DNA of 64,000 nt from Rhodanobacteraceae bacterium (GTDB lineage: Bacteria; Pseudomonadota; Gammaproteobacteria; Xanthomonadales; Rhodanobacteraceae). Below are positions 1 to 7,738 of this stretch, piece after piece. Position numbers and translations under genes: made by a program. Numbering within the stretch: position 1 is the first letter of the stretch; each line of letters begins with the position of its first letter. The notes beneath the pieces are model-generated. The model had not been told where the DNA came from, did no database searches, and was given only the letters and a program-made list of their open reading frames with translations. The stretch is taken from assembly GCA_021325475.1 (NCBI GenBank), contig JAJPHA010000090.1:1-64000 (forward strand), written 5' to 3'.

Positions 1-357
1 CCGGGGGTCAAACCCGGCATCGCGATGGCGGCCACGCTCTCCTGCATCCAGGAGAACACGGGCTTGGCGGTCGAGACGCTGCGCCGCGCCCTTCCTGCCA
101 GGGACACTGCCGCGAACGAGGCGATCTGCTCGCTCAACGCCACCCAGCTCGGCAGGCTGCTCGGCCTGTCGGCCAAGGCCACCAACCAGCGTCTGGCCGC
201 GCACGGCCTGCAGTTGCGCAACGAACGCGACGAGTGGGAACTGACCGAGGCCGGCGAGGCCTGGGCCGAAGCCATGCCGTACTCGCGCAACGGGCACAGC
301 GGCTACCAGATCCTCTGGAACCCGGCGGTCGCGGAGCGGCTGAAGGAGGTGGCGTGA
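1..357 (+). CDS. Phage KilAC/antirepressor-like DNA-binding protein, C-terminal part
   Basis: The frame is open to the window edge, so only the C-terminal 118 residues are seen; an ATG at 25 is probably internal. The visible part contains a winged-helix-like segment (LNATQLGRLLGLSAKATNQR) followed by a wing with WELTEAGEAWAE and a conserved GHSGYQILW tail. That arrangement is typical of C-terminal domains of phage antirepressor/regulatory proteins. Its stop overlaps the start of the next gene (ATGA), which places it in the early recombination operon. The true N-terminus and therefore the exact family cannot be judged. Confidence 0.6.
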   Translation, partial: PGVKPGIAMAATLSCIQENTGLAVETLRRALPARDTAANEAICSLNATQLGRLLGLSAKATNQRLAAHGLQLRNERDEWELTEAGEAWAEAMPYSRNGHSGYQILWNPAVAERLKEVA

Positions 358-1187
358 TGGCCCTCCCCATCATCACCGCCGACCAGCGGCTGCGCGAGAA
401 GCAGGGCGTGAAGCTCGTGCTTCTAGGCAAGAGCGGCATCGGCAAGACCAGCCAGCTCAAGACGCTGCCGGAAGGATCGACCCTGTTCGTCGACCTCGAG
501 GCTGGCGACTTGGCCGTCAAGGACTGGCGCGGCGACTGCGTGCGCCCGAGCACCTGGCCGGAGTTCCGCGATCTCGTGGTGTTCCTCGCCGGCCCGAACC
601 CGGCGCTGCCCGCCGACGCGCCGTTCTCCGAGGCGCACTACCGGCATGTGTGCGAGCGCTACGGCGATCCCGGTCAACTCGCCAAGTACGACACCTACTT
701 CGTCGACTCGATCACGGTACTCGCGCGCCTGGCGCTCGTCTGGGCCAAGACCCAGCCGCAGGCCTACAGCGAGCGCAACGGCAAGCCCGACACCCGGGGC
801 GCCTACGGCCTGCTCGGCTCGGAACTCATCGGGGCGCTGACCCACCTGCAGCACGCGCGCGGCAAGCACGTGGTGTTCGTGGCCATCCTCGACGAGCGCC
901 TGGACGACTTCAACCGCAAGGTCTTCGTGCCGCAGATCGAGGGCGCCAAGACCGCGGCGGAACTGCCCGGCATCGTCGATGAAGTCGTGACGCTGGCCGA
1001 GATCAAGGCCGAGGACGGATCGTCCTACCGCGCCTTCGTCTGCCACACGGTGAACCCCTACGGCGTCCCGGCCAAGGACCGCTCCGGCCAGCTCGAGTTG
1101 CTGGAGCCGCCGAACCTGCGCGCGCTGATCGACAAGTGCGCCGCCGCCACTCGAATCCCGCCATCCCCCACTGCATCCCAGGAGTAA
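357..1187 (+). CDS. Sak4-like RecA-fold ATPase (phage recombination, AAA_24)
   Basis: A 276-aa protein starting at the ATG that overlaps the preceding stop. Near residue 25 it has a Walker A, GKSGIGKTS, and a Walker B-like strand (DTYFVDSIT) about 100 residues later, the pattern of RecA-core phage nucleotide-binding proteins of the AAA_24/Sak4 type. Members anneal or coat single-stranded DNA during phage recombination. Here it lies next to a probable ssDNA-binding partner and a Cas4-like nuclease, the usual trio of a phage recombination module. The family assignment is from motif and context; the annealing activity is inferred. Confidence 0.75.
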   Translation: MALPIITADQRLREKQGVKLVLLGKSGIGKTSQLKTLPEGSTLFVDLEAGDLAVKDWRGDCVRPSTWPEFRDLVVFLAGPNPALPADAPFSEAHYRHVCERYGDPGQLAKYDTYFVDSITVLARLALVWAKTQPQAYSERNGKPDTRGAYGLLGSELIGALTHLQHARGKHVVFVAILDERLDDFNRKVFVPQIEGAKTAAELPGIVDEVVTLAEIKAEDGSSYRAFVCHTVNPYGVPAKDRSGQLELLEPPNLRALIDKCAAATRIPPSPTASQE

Positions 1188-1190
1188 GCC

Positions 1191-1817
1191 ATGACCCATT
1201 GGTCCGATTTCAACGACGCCGAACAGCAGCAGCACTTCGACCTGATCCCCAAGGGCACGCTCGCCCGCGTGCGCATGACCCTCAAGCCCGGGGGCTACGA
1301 CGACCCGGCCCAGGGTTGGACCGGCGGCTACGCCACGCAGAGCTTTGAAACTGGCTCGGTGTATCTGGCGGCCGAGTTCGTGGTGCTGGAGGGCGAGTAC
1401 GCCCGGCGCAAGCTGTGGTCGAACATCGGCTTGCACAGCGCGAAGGGCCCGGCCTGGGGCCAGATGGGGCGCAGCTTCGTGCGCGCCGTGCTCAATTCCG
1501 CCCGCAACGTCCATCCGCAGGACATGAGCCCGCAGGCCGCCGCCGCGCGGCGCATCCAGGGCTTCCACGAGCTCGACGGCATCGAGTTTGCGGCCCGCAT
1601 CGACGTCGAGAAGGACGGCCGCGGCGAGTTGAAGAACGTCATCCGAAACGCCGTCGAGCCCGACCACCCGGACTACGCCCGCCTGATGGGGCTGCCGCCG
1701 AAGAACCCCGGCAGTGGTTCCACCGGCGCGCCCGCCGCAGCAACCCCGCCGCGCACGACGCCGCCCGTCAACCCGCAACGCCCCGCCATGCCGGGCAAGC
1801 CCGCCTGGGCGCAGTGA
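1191..1817 (+). CDS. Conserved phage protein, probable partner of the Sak4-like ATPase
   Basis: A 208-aa protein starting at ATG 1191 behind an AGGAGTAAGCC ribosome-binding region, 3 nt after the ATPase gene. It has a compact body rich in beta-strand-like segments (GSVYLAAEFVVLEGEYARRKLW) and a low-complexity tail of about 40 residues rich in Pro and Ala ending GKPAWAQ. A folded core with a flexible, tryptophan-containing C-terminus, placed between a recombination ATPase and a nuclease, suggests an ssDNA-binding role. No catalytic motif is seen. The function is inferred from shape and neighbours only. Confidence 0.55.
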   Translation: MTHWSDFNDAEQQQHFDLIPKGTLARVRMTLKPGGYDDPAQGWTGGYATQSFETGSVYLAAEFVVLEGEYARRKLWSNIGLHSAKGPAWGQMGRSFVRAVLNSARNVHPQDMSPQAAAARRIQGFHELDGIEFAARIDVEKDGRGELKNVIRNAVEPDHPDYARLMGLPPKNPGSGSTGAPAAATPPRTTPPVNPQRPAMPGKPAWAQ

Positions 1818-1828
1818 GAGGAGGGTCA

Positions 1829-2344
1829 GTGAAGTGTTGGGTCTGCAAACGACAGGCGCGCGGCTACGGCCACTCGGACCTTCGGCATCCGGTGGGCGAC
1901 GCCCGGCGCTATCCGATCGACTGGGTGTTCTGCTCGCGGCGTTGCCAGGAGGCGTTTCATGCGCTCTACGGTCAGTGGCTGCGGGTGCGGGACGGACGCC
2001 CACCCCTCGGGGAGGTCGCGATGATCGACCCGTCTGACGTCGAAATGGCCGCGATGAGGAAGTGCCTCAAGGCCTTCGGCGCGGCGGCAGAACGCATCGG
2101 CTTCGACAAGCCCCTCGGCGCGTACTCCGAGGACGAGGCGCTCCAGGTGATCGACGCCATCGTCACCTGCTACACGGACGCGATGGTCGAGCACCACGAA
2201 GCGACCAAGTACCCGCCGGTGCGGGGCTTGAAAGACCCGGTGTCCGACCCCTTCGCCGACCTCGAGGACGATCTGCCGTGGGAGGAGCCGAAGGCTCAAG
2301 CGCAGACGGCACGCACGGCAGCACCCAAGGAGGCGCGGCGATGA
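1829..2344 (+). CDS. DUF6511-type zinc-binding phage protein
   Basis: A 171-aa protein most likely starting at GTG 1829, which follows a strong GAGAGGAGGG ribosome-binding sequence. The N-terminus has a CWVCKRQARGYGH segment and a second Cys pair (CSRRCQ) about 30 residues on, giving a CxxC…CxxxC zinc-binding arrangement. The start is supported because an internal ATG would delete the first cysteines. The rest is helical with an acidic tail (DLEDDLPWEE). Proteins of this type recur in the recombination block of temperate siphophages. The biochemical role is unknown. Confidence 0.6.
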   Translation: MKCWVCKRQARGYGHSDLRHPVGDARRYPIDWVFCSRRCQEAFHALYGQWLRVRDGRPPLGEVAMIDPSDVEMAAMRKCLKAFGAAAERIGFDKPLGAYSEDEALQVIDAIVTCYTDAMVEHHEATKYPPVRGLKDPVSDPFADLEDDLPWEEPKAQAQTARTAAPKEARR

Positions 2345-3087
2345 TGGACTTCAACGCCTCCAAGAGCCTGTCGGGTCAGGTCACGGCGCTGATCGATGCC
2401 GGGATGCAGCAGTCTCGCGCGGCGCAGCCTCGCCGCACGTACCTGGGCGCCTCGCGCCTCGGGGCCGCGTGCGAGCGCGCGCTGCAATACGAGGTCGCCG
2501 ACGCCCCGGTCGATCCGGGTCGCGAGACCGACGGTCGCATGCTGCGCGTCTTCGAGCGCGGCCACCTTATGGAGGACTGCATGGTCGGATGGCTGCGCGC
2601 GGCGGGCTTCGATCTGCGCACGCGCGACGACGCGGGCGAGCAATTCGGCTTCTCGGCGCTGGACGGGCGCCTGCAGGGCCACGTCGATGGCGTGCTCGTC
2701 GCCGGGCCCGACCTCGGCTTTGGGGCCGGCTATCCCGCGCTGTGGGAGAACAAGTGCCTGGGCGCCAAATCGTGGCGCGAGTTGGAGAGACATCGCCTCG
2801 CGGTCGCCAAGCCCGTCTATGCCGCCCAGGTCGCGCTCTACCAGGCCTATCTCGAACTGCACGCGCACCCGGCCCTGTTCACGGCGGTAAACGCCGACAC
2901 CATGGAGATCCACGCCGAGCTGGTGCCGTTCGATGCGGCGTTGGCGCAGCGCATGTCCGACCGGGCGGTGAAGGTCATCACGGCCACCGAGGCGGGCGAA
3001 CTGCTGCCGCGCTCGTTCTCCGATCCCACCCATGTCGAGTGCCGGATGTGCCCGTGGCAGGACCGGTGCTGGAGGGCTGCGGCATGA
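2341..3087 (+). CDS. Cas4-like PD-(D/E)XK nuclease with probable Fe–S cluster
   Basis: A 248-aa protein overlapping the previous gene by 4 nt (ATGA); a second ATG follows one codon later. GHVDGV supplies the catalytic Asp and WENKCL the E-x-K of a PD-(D/E)XK nuclease. One cysteine near the N-terminus (GAACERAL) and three near the C-terminus (ECRMCPWQDRCW) match the Cas4/AddB-like pattern that ligates an iron–sulphur cluster. In phages such nucleases process DNA ends for recombination, which fits the adjacent Sak4-like ATPase. It is not linked to any CRISPR array here. Confidence 0.75.
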   Translation: MMDFNASKSLSGQVTALIDAGMQQSRAAQPRRTYLGASRLGAACERALQYEVADAPVDPGRETDGRMLRVFERGHLMEDCMVGWLRAAGFDLRTRDDAGEQFGFSALDGRLQGHVDGVLVAGPDLGFGAGYPALWENKCLGAKSWRELERHRLAVAKPVYAAQVALYQAYLELHAHPALFTAVNADTMEIHAELVPFDAALAQRMSDRAVKVITATEAGELLPRSFSDPTHVECRMCPWQDRCWRAAA

Positions 3088-3338
3088 GGACCCGATCCGT
3101 ATCGACGACGGGCGCGATTGGCGAGCCCATGATCGACGCCAAGCAAGCCGCGGCCAGCCTGCGCCTGCCGTACTACTGGTTCGCCGATCCAATGATGCGC
3201 GCCAAGCACCGCATCCCGCACTACCTTCTGGGTGGGCTGGTGCGCTACCGGCTGTCGGAACTGCAGGTTTGGGCCTCGCACCACGCGAGAGCCATGGCCC
3301 GCAGCGCGTCGGATGGCAGCGAGGAGGGCGGTGCATGA
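3084..3338 (+). CDS. Small helix-turn-helix phage protein
   Basis: An 84-aa protein starting at ATG 3084 (4-nt overlap with the nuclease gene). It contains a MerR/AlpA-like DNA-binding segment: IDAKQAAASLRLPYYWF, a basic stretch (KHRIPHY), then LVRYRLSELQVWA, which is the usual layout of excisionase-like winged helices where the residues before RYRLSELQ fix the wing. It sits directly before the primase–helicase. It may regulate early genes or help replication initiation; neither is shown by the sequence. Confidence 0.55.
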   Translation: MRTRSVSTTGAIGEPMIDAKQAAASLRLPYYWFADPMMRAKHRIPHYLLGGLVRYRLSELQVWASHHARAMARSASDGSEEGGA

Positions 3339-5605
3339 TCGATTTCAACGCTCTCCCGGACCCGCCCGCCGACGCCGACCCCACCGCGCGCCGCGAGGAG
3401 ATTCGCGCCGCCCTGCTCGCGAGGCTGGAGTCGGTGCTGTTCACCCTGTTCCCCGCTGGAAAGAAGCGCCGCGGCAAGTTCTTCATCGGCGACGTGCTCG
3501 GCAGCCCGGGCGACAGCCTGGAGGTCGTGCTCGACGGCGACAAGGCGGGACTCTGGACCGACCGTGCCGAAGGCTCCGGCGGCGATGTGTTCCACCTGAT
3601 CGGCGCCCACTTCGGCGTGGACGTGCACGGCGACTTCGCCCGCGTCCTCGACCTGGCCGAGGACCTCGTCGGCCGAGCGCCCACGGCGCCGCCGCGCAAG
3701 GCGGCCAAGAAGGCCCCGATCGACGACCTCGGCCCGGCCACCGCCAAGTGGGACTACCTCGACGCACAAGGGCGCCTCATCGCCGTGGTCTACCGCTACG
3801 ACCCGCCCGGGCGCAAGAAGGAATTCCGGCCCTGGGACGCCAAACGGCGCAAGATGGCCCCGCCCGAGCCGCGGCCGCTGTACAACCAGCCGGGGATCCA
3901 GGACGCCGCCCAGGTCGTGCTGGTCGAGGGCGAGAAATGCGCCCAGGCCTTGATCGAGCTCGGGATCGTGGCCACCACCGCGATGCACGGGGCGAATGCG
4001 CCCGTGGACAAGACCGATTGGTCGCCGCTGGCGGGCAAGGCCGTCCTCCTCTGGCCCGATCGCGACAAACCCGGCTGGGACTATGCGATGGCCGCGGCGC
4101 AGGCCGCACTCGCCGCCGGCGCCGCCTCCTGCGACGTGCTGCTGCCGCCCGACGACAAGCCCGAGGGGTGGGACGCGGCCGACGCCGTCGCCCAAGGCTT
4201 CGACGTCGCCGCCTTCATCGCCTCGGGCCCGCGGATGAGCATCAAGCCAGCACTTGGGCAGCCCACGCAGGAGCCTTCCGTCTGGGCCACCGACGACGCG
4301 CTGGCGCTGAGCTTCACCAGCCGCTACAGCGAAGACTGGCGCTACTGCGCCGCCTGGGGCAAGTGGCTGGTGTGGGACGGCCGGCGCTGGCAGGCGGACG
4401 AGACGCTGTTGGTGCACCACCTCATCCGGGCGATCTGCCGCGAGGCCGCCCTCAAGGCCGACTCCCACCGGCTGGCGGCCAAGCTCGCCGCGAGCAGCAC
4501 GGTCGGCGGCGTGGAGCGGCTGGCGCGCACCGACCGGCGGCACGCCTCCACCTCGCAGGAGTGGGACGCGGATCTGTTCGCGCTCAACACGCCGGGCGGC
4601 GTGGTCGACCTGCGCACCGGGCGGCTGCGTCCCCACGACCGCGCCGACCGCATGACCAAGCTCGCCACCGCCACGCCCCGCGGCGACTGCCCCCGCTGGC
4701 GGGCGTTCCTGGCCGACGTCACCGGGGGCGATACCGACCTGCAGGCCTACCTGCAGCGCATGGTGGGCTATTGCCTCACCGGCTCGACGGCGGCGCATGC
4801 GCTGTTCTTCCTCTACGGCACCGGCGCCAACGGCAAGTCGGTGTTCGTGAACACCTTGGCCACGATCCTCGGCGACTACGCCACCAGCGCGCCGATGGAC
4901 ACCTTCATGGAGGCGCGCGGCGACCGGCATCCGACCGATCTCGCGGGCCTGCGCGGGGCGCGCTTCGTCTCCTCCATCGAGACCGAGCAGGGCCGGCGCT
5001 GGAACGAGTCCAAGGTCAAAGCGATCACCGGCGGCGACAAGGTCTCGGCGCGCTTCATGCGCCAGGACTTCTTCGAGTACACGCCCCAGTTCAAGCTGGT
5101 CATCGCCGGCAACCACAAGCCCGCGATCCGCAACGTGGACGAGGCGATGAAGCGCCGGCTGCACCTGATCCCCTTCACCGTGACCATCCCGCCCGAGCGG
5201 CGCGACGCCGGGCTCACCGACAAGCTCCTGGCCGAACGCGACGGGATCCTCGCCTGGGCGGTGCAGGGCTGTCTGGCCTGGCAGCGCGAGGGGCTCCGGC
5301 CCCCGGCCAGCGTGGTGTCGGCCACCGCCGAGTACTTCGACGAGGAGGACGCCGTCGGCGACTTCCTGGACGAAGAGGCGCAGCGCCACCCGCAGGCCCG
5401 CGTGGCCGTGGCCGACGTGTTCCAGCGCTGGCAGGACTGGGCCGGCCGGCGCGGCGAGTACGTGGGCACAAGCCGCTGGCTCGCGCAGCAACTGGCCAAC
5501 CGCGGCTTCGAGCGCACGCGCATCCACGGCGGCGTCAAGGCCCTGGCGGGCCTGTCGCTCAAGCCCAAGGACTCCGGCGTACGGCTCCCGTACCGCGACG
5601 ACTGA
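3335..5605 (+). CDS. Phage primase–helicase (TOPRIM + D5/SF3 ATPase)
   Basis: A 756-aa protein starting at ATG 3335 behind GAGGAGGGCGG, overlapping the previous stop. The N-terminal third resembles primase domains and includes a TOPRIM-like block (VVLVEGEKCAQAL, then LLWPDRDKPG). The C-terminal half carries a D5/P4-type superfamily 3 helicase: Walker A FLYGTGANGKSVFVN, a B motif region (GARFVSSIETEQG) and motif C (FKLVIAGNHKPAI). Such proteins prime and unwind at the phage origin. A repeat-rich non-coding stretch follows directly. This is the replication gene of the prophage. Confidence 0.85.
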   Translation: MIDFNALPDPPADADPTARREEIRAALLARLESVLFTLFPAGKKRRGKFFIGDVLGSPGDSLEVVLDGDKAGLWTDRAEGSGGDVFHLIGAHFGVDVHGDFARVLDLAEDLVGRAPTAPPRKAAKKAPIDDLGPATAKWDYLDAQGRLIAVVYRYDPPGRKKEFRPWDAKRRKMAPPEPRPLYNQPGIQDAAQVVLVEGEKCAQALIELGIVATTAMHGANAPVDKTDWSPLAGKAVLLWPDRDKPGWDYAMAAAQAALAAGAASCDVLLPPDDKPEGWDAADAVAQGFDVAAFIASGPRMSIKPALGQPTQEPSVWATDDALALSFTSRYSEDWRYCAAWGKWLVWDGRRWQADETLLVHHLIRAICREAALKADSHRLAAKLAASSTVGGVERLARTDRRHASTSQEWDADLFALNTPGGVVDLRTGRLRPHDRADRMTKLATATPRGDCPRWRAFLADVTGGDTDLQAYLQRMVGYCLTGSTAAHALFFLYGTGANGKSVFVNTLATILGDYATSAPMDTFMEARGDRHPTDLAGLRGARFVSSIETEQGRRWNESKVKAITGGDKVSARFMRQDFFEYTPQFKLVIAGNHKPAIRNVDEAMKRRLHLIPFTVTIPPERRDAGLTDKLLAERDGILAWAVQGCLAWQREGLRPPASVVSATAEYFDEEDAVGDFLDEEAQRHPQARVAVADVFQRWQDWAGRRGEYVGTSRWLAQQLANRGFERTRIHGGVKALAGLSLKPKDSGVRLPYRDD

Positions 5606-5613
5606 CCACCCAC

Positions 5614-5629
5614 GGTGACCGAAGGTGAC
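5614..5629 (+). repeat. Left arm of 16-bp perfect inverted repeat
   Basis: GGTGACCGAAGGTGAC; the exact reverse complement is at 5697–5712, 67 nt away. Internally it is a direct repeat of GGTGAC. Confidence 0.9.
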
Positions 5630-5696
5630 TGGCCCAGGGATTGAATCGCTTTACGCGCGTACGCGCGCGCGGGCGGAAGGGATATTCCCCACGGCG

Positions 5697-5712
5697 GTCA
5701 CCTTCGGTCACC
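5697..5712 (-). repeat. Right arm of 16-bp perfect inverted repeat
   Basis: GTCACCTTCGGTCACC, perfect complement of the arm at 5614–5629; it ends 31 nt before the resolvase start. Confidence 0.9.
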
Positions 5713-5743
5713 GGCATGAGAACACGAACGAAGGACTGCAACG

Positions 5744-6220
5744 ATGACAGCAACGATCCTGGCCCTCGACCTGGGCACCACCAGCGGTTGGGCGCTGCGC
5801 GACCGCACCGGCCGCATCACCAGCGGCAGCCAATCCTTCAAGCCACAGCGATTCGAAGGCGGCGGCATGCGCTACCTGCGCTTTGGCCGTTGGATTTCTG
5901 AAATTCAGACATCGGTTTCTGAACTTCAGTTTTTGTACTTCGAGGAAGTGCGCCGCCACGCCTCCACCGATGCCGCGCACGCCTACGGCGGGTTCCTCGC
6001 CACGCTCACGGCCTGGTGCGAGCACCACGGCGTCCCCTACCAGGGCGTGCCGGTGGGCACGATCAAGAAGCACGTCACCGGTAAGGGCAATGCGAGCAAG
6101 GACGAGATGATGGCGGCCATGCGCGCGCGCGGCTACCTGCCCACCGACGACAACGAAGCCGACGCCCTGGCGCTGTTGCACTGGGCCATCCAGCAGCACG
6201 ACGCGGCGCAGGAGGCGTGA
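5744..6220 (+). CDS. RuvC-like Holliday junction resolvase
   Basis: A 158-aa protein with the RNase H fold of RuvC-type resolvases. A first catalytic Asp lies in ILALDLGTTSGWAL at the N-terminus, a Glu in LYFEEVRRHA near residue 67, and a terminal Asp pair in DDNEADALAL. The GKGNASKDEM segment before it is also seen in phage RuvC-like enzymes. It is expected to cleave four-way junctions made during phage recombination or before packaging. The gene follows the candidate origin and starts a new run of tightly packed genes. Confidence 0.82.
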   Translation: MTATILALDLGTTSGWALRDRTGRITSGSQSFKPQRFEGGGMRYLRFGRWISEIQTSVSELQFLYFEEVRRHASTDAAHAYGGFLATLTAWCEHHGVPYQGVPVGTIKKHVTGKGNASKDEMMAAMRARGYLPTDDNEADALALLHWAIQQHDAAQEA

Positions 6221-6221
6221 G

Positions 6222-6431
6222 ATGGACATCCCGACTCCTCGCTACCGCTGCCCGCTGGGGCGCCTGCAGCCCGAGCCGATGGACGTGGAGGCCGTCAAAC
6301 GCCGCGGCTGGCGCGAGCAACGCCTGCTCGTCGTCTGCCTCGACGACGACCGGCTCGACGGGATGGAACGCGAGCTGATCCGCCGAATCGGCGAGCGGCT
6401 CTACGGTGCACGGGAGGCGCGCCATGGCTGA
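6222..6431 (+). CDS. Small hypothetical phage protein
   Basis: A 69-aa protein starting one base after the resolvase stop and overlapping the next gene by 8 nt. It is charged, with RYRCPLGRLQPEPMDVEAVKRRGWREQ followed by LLVVCLDDDRL and a helical Arg-rich tail. Position and spacing support translation. No family is recognised. Confidence 0.55.
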   Translation: MDIPTPRYRCPLGRLQPEPMDVEAVKRRGWREQRLLVVCLDDDRLDGMERELIRRIGERLYGAREARHG

Positions 6432-6843
6432 GTGGACCGTCGAGCGGGTGGCCGAACGCTTCCGGGAGGCGGCCATCACCGCCCACCGATTGCCGCCCGT
6501 GCGCGTGCAGGGCTACTTCAACACCTGGCCCGCGATCCGGCGCATGCCCTGGGAGACGCTGGGGGCCGAGCCGACGATCCGGCGCTTCCCGCCCAGCCCC
6601 GAGGCCATCGAGCGCATGCTCGAGACCATGCGCTGGGTCTTGTGGCTGGAGGAAGAGGAACGCCACCTGGTATGGATGCGCGCCGAGCGCCACCGCTGGC
6701 GCGAGATCTGCGCCCGCTTCGGCTGCGACCGGACCACCGCCTGGCGGCGGTGGCAGCGGGCGCTCTCGATCGTGGCCGACCGTCTGAACGGAGAGCAAGG
6801 AACTTCTCGACACATGGTGCCACTAAGTGGCATACTTCGCTAA
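6424..6843 (+). CDS. DUF6362-like helix-turn-helix phage protein
   Basis: A 139-aa protein. I chose ATG 6424 (MAEWTVERVAERF), six codons inside the longest frame, because it gives the usual family N-terminus. The C-terminal half holds a helix-turn-helix-like stretch (RWREICARFGCDRTTAWRRW) of the kind that recognises DNA in phage late-gene regulators. It is the last gene before the first toxin–antitoxin pair, whose promoter appears to lie inside its 3' end. A role in switching on late transcription is possible but unproven. Confidence 0.6.
   Translation: MAEWTVERVAERFREAAITAHRLPPVRVQGYFNTWPAIRRMPWETLGAEPTIRRFPPSPEAIERMLETMRWVLWLEEEERHLVWMRAERHRWREICARFGCDRTTAWRRWQRALSIVADRLNGEQGTSRHMVPLSGILR
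6807..6836 (+). promoter_or_regulatory. Promoter and palindromic operator of the first toxin–antitoxin pair
   Basis: TGCCACT-A-AGTGGCA (6818–6832) is a perfect 7-bp palindrome around one central base. It lies between a weak -35 (TCGACA, 6807–6812) and a -10-like CATACT (6831–6836), 7 nt before the toxin ATG. This is the expected place for binding of the HigA-type repressor. Confidence 0.55.
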
Positions 6844-7226
6844 TGAGAAGAGTCTTCAAGACGCGCCACTTCGCTCGTTGGATGCGCAAGACCGAACTGA
6901 CAGACGCCGGGTTGTGTCAAGCGGTCGAGGAGATGGCCGCGGGCCTCATCGATGCCGACCTGGGCGGTGGCGTGGTGAAAAAGCGCGTGGGCTTGGCTGG
7001 CCGCGGCAAGCGTGGTGGCGCGCGCACCTTGATCGCCACCAACAAGGGCGATCGCTGGTTCTTCGTCTACGGCTTCGAGAAAAACGAGCGGGCCAACATC
7101 GATGACGAGGAACTGGAAGCGCTGCAGGATCTGGCCGCCGATCTGCTGGCCCGTCCCGCGCGCCAGTTGGATGAATCCGTTGCCGACGGAACATTGCAGG
7201 AGATTTGCCATGACAAACGAGCCTAA
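6843..7226 (+). CDS. RelE/HigB-type toxin (toxin-first TA pair)
   Basis: A 127-aa protein whose ATG overlaps the preceding TAA. The segments FKTRHFARWMRK and GGGVVKKRVGLAGRGKRGG, then TLIATNKGDRWFFVYGFEKN, are typical of HigB-2-like members of the RelE/ParE fold, which cleave mRNA on the ribosome. Downstream, and overlapping by 17 nt, is an Xre-family antitoxin, so the pair has the toxin-first order of higBA. A palindrome in the promoter supports autoregulation. In this position it is likely a prophage stabilisation or anti-phage moron. Confidence 0.8.
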   Translation: MRRVFKTRHFARWMRKTELTDAGLCQAVEEMAAGLIDADLGGGVVKKRVGLAGRGKRGGARTLIATNKGDRWFFVYGFEKNERANIDDEELEALQDLAADLLARPARQLDESVADGTLQEICHDKRA

Positions 7227-7533
7227 GTCCAAGAGCCGCCTGCTCGAAGCCGTTCACGAAACGGCGCGCGACCTGCATCGCCTGGGCTTCATCGACAAGC
7301 GCAAGATGCGCAAGTACGACGCGCTGTGCCTGGAGCCGGTGCATGAATACGACGCTGAGAAAGTGCGCGCCTTGCGCGAACGCCTGCACTTGAGTCAGGC
7401 CGTGCTGGCATCGGTCCTCAACACCAGCGTCTCGACCGTGCGCAAGTGGGAAGTGGGCGACAAGAAGCCCAGTGGTCCCTCGCAGAAGCTGCTCGACCTC
7501 ATCGAACGCAAGGGGCTGGAGGCGGTGCTCTGA
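7210..7533 (+). CDS. HigA-type Xre antitoxin
   Basis: A 107-aa protein with a central helix-turn-helix: VRALRERLHLSQAVLASVLN, then STVRKWEVGDKKPSGPSQKLL, the classic Xre/HigA recognition region. The N-terminal 50 residues would contact the toxin. It overlaps the toxin gene by 17 nt and most likely represses the shared promoter at 6807–6836. Identification is by fold motif and pairing. Confidence 0.82.
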   Translation: MTNEPKSKSRLLEAVHETARDLHRLGFIDKRKMRKYDALCLEPVHEYDAEKVRALRERLHLSQAVLASVLNTSVSTVRKWEVGDKKPSGPSQKLLDLIERKGLEAVL

Positions 7534-7738
7534 TGGGGTAGCTCTTCCAAACCCATGCGCAACGTTGATGAACGCAGGGCGCGCTGACAGACAGTTTCGG
7601 ACTGGATGCAAATCCGGGGTCGTTCAGGGGTGCAACAAAGCAGGCCGATCAGGGGTAGTATCTCGGCTAACTTCTGGACAGCGGTGACGGTCGAGGAAGC
7701 CGCCCGGCCATTCACGGGTCCTTCCTGGCGACCCAGCC
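7534..7738. other. Intergenic region after the HigBA-like pair
   Basis: About 200 nt with no convincing gene on either strand. It separates the early genes from the methyltransferase/packaging region and could hold regulatory sites, but I see no clear promoter in it. Confidence 0.4.

Larger units (their letters stand above)
5606..5743. other. Candidate phage replication origin with inverted and direct repeats
   Basis: A 138-nt gap between primase–helicase and resolvase. GGTGACCGAAGGTGAC at 5614–5629 is matched by its exact reverse complement at 5697–5712, and each arm contains two direct GGTGAC units. Between the arms lies a perfect 14-nt palindrome, CGCGCGTACGCGCG (5654–5667), and an AT-richer patch (GGATATTCCCC). 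Iteron-like repeats immediately after a replicative helicase gene are a common origin layout in temperate phages. An operator or terminator is the alternative. Confidence 0.5.

Noticed and set aside
2341-3087. CRISPR-associated Cas4
   Set aside because: No repeat–spacer array and no other cas gene are present; the nuclease belongs to the phage recombination block.
3245-5527. 760-aa minus-strand frame antisense to the primase–helicase
   Set aside because: No recognisable motif; opposite to a well-defined TOPRIM/SF3 protein.
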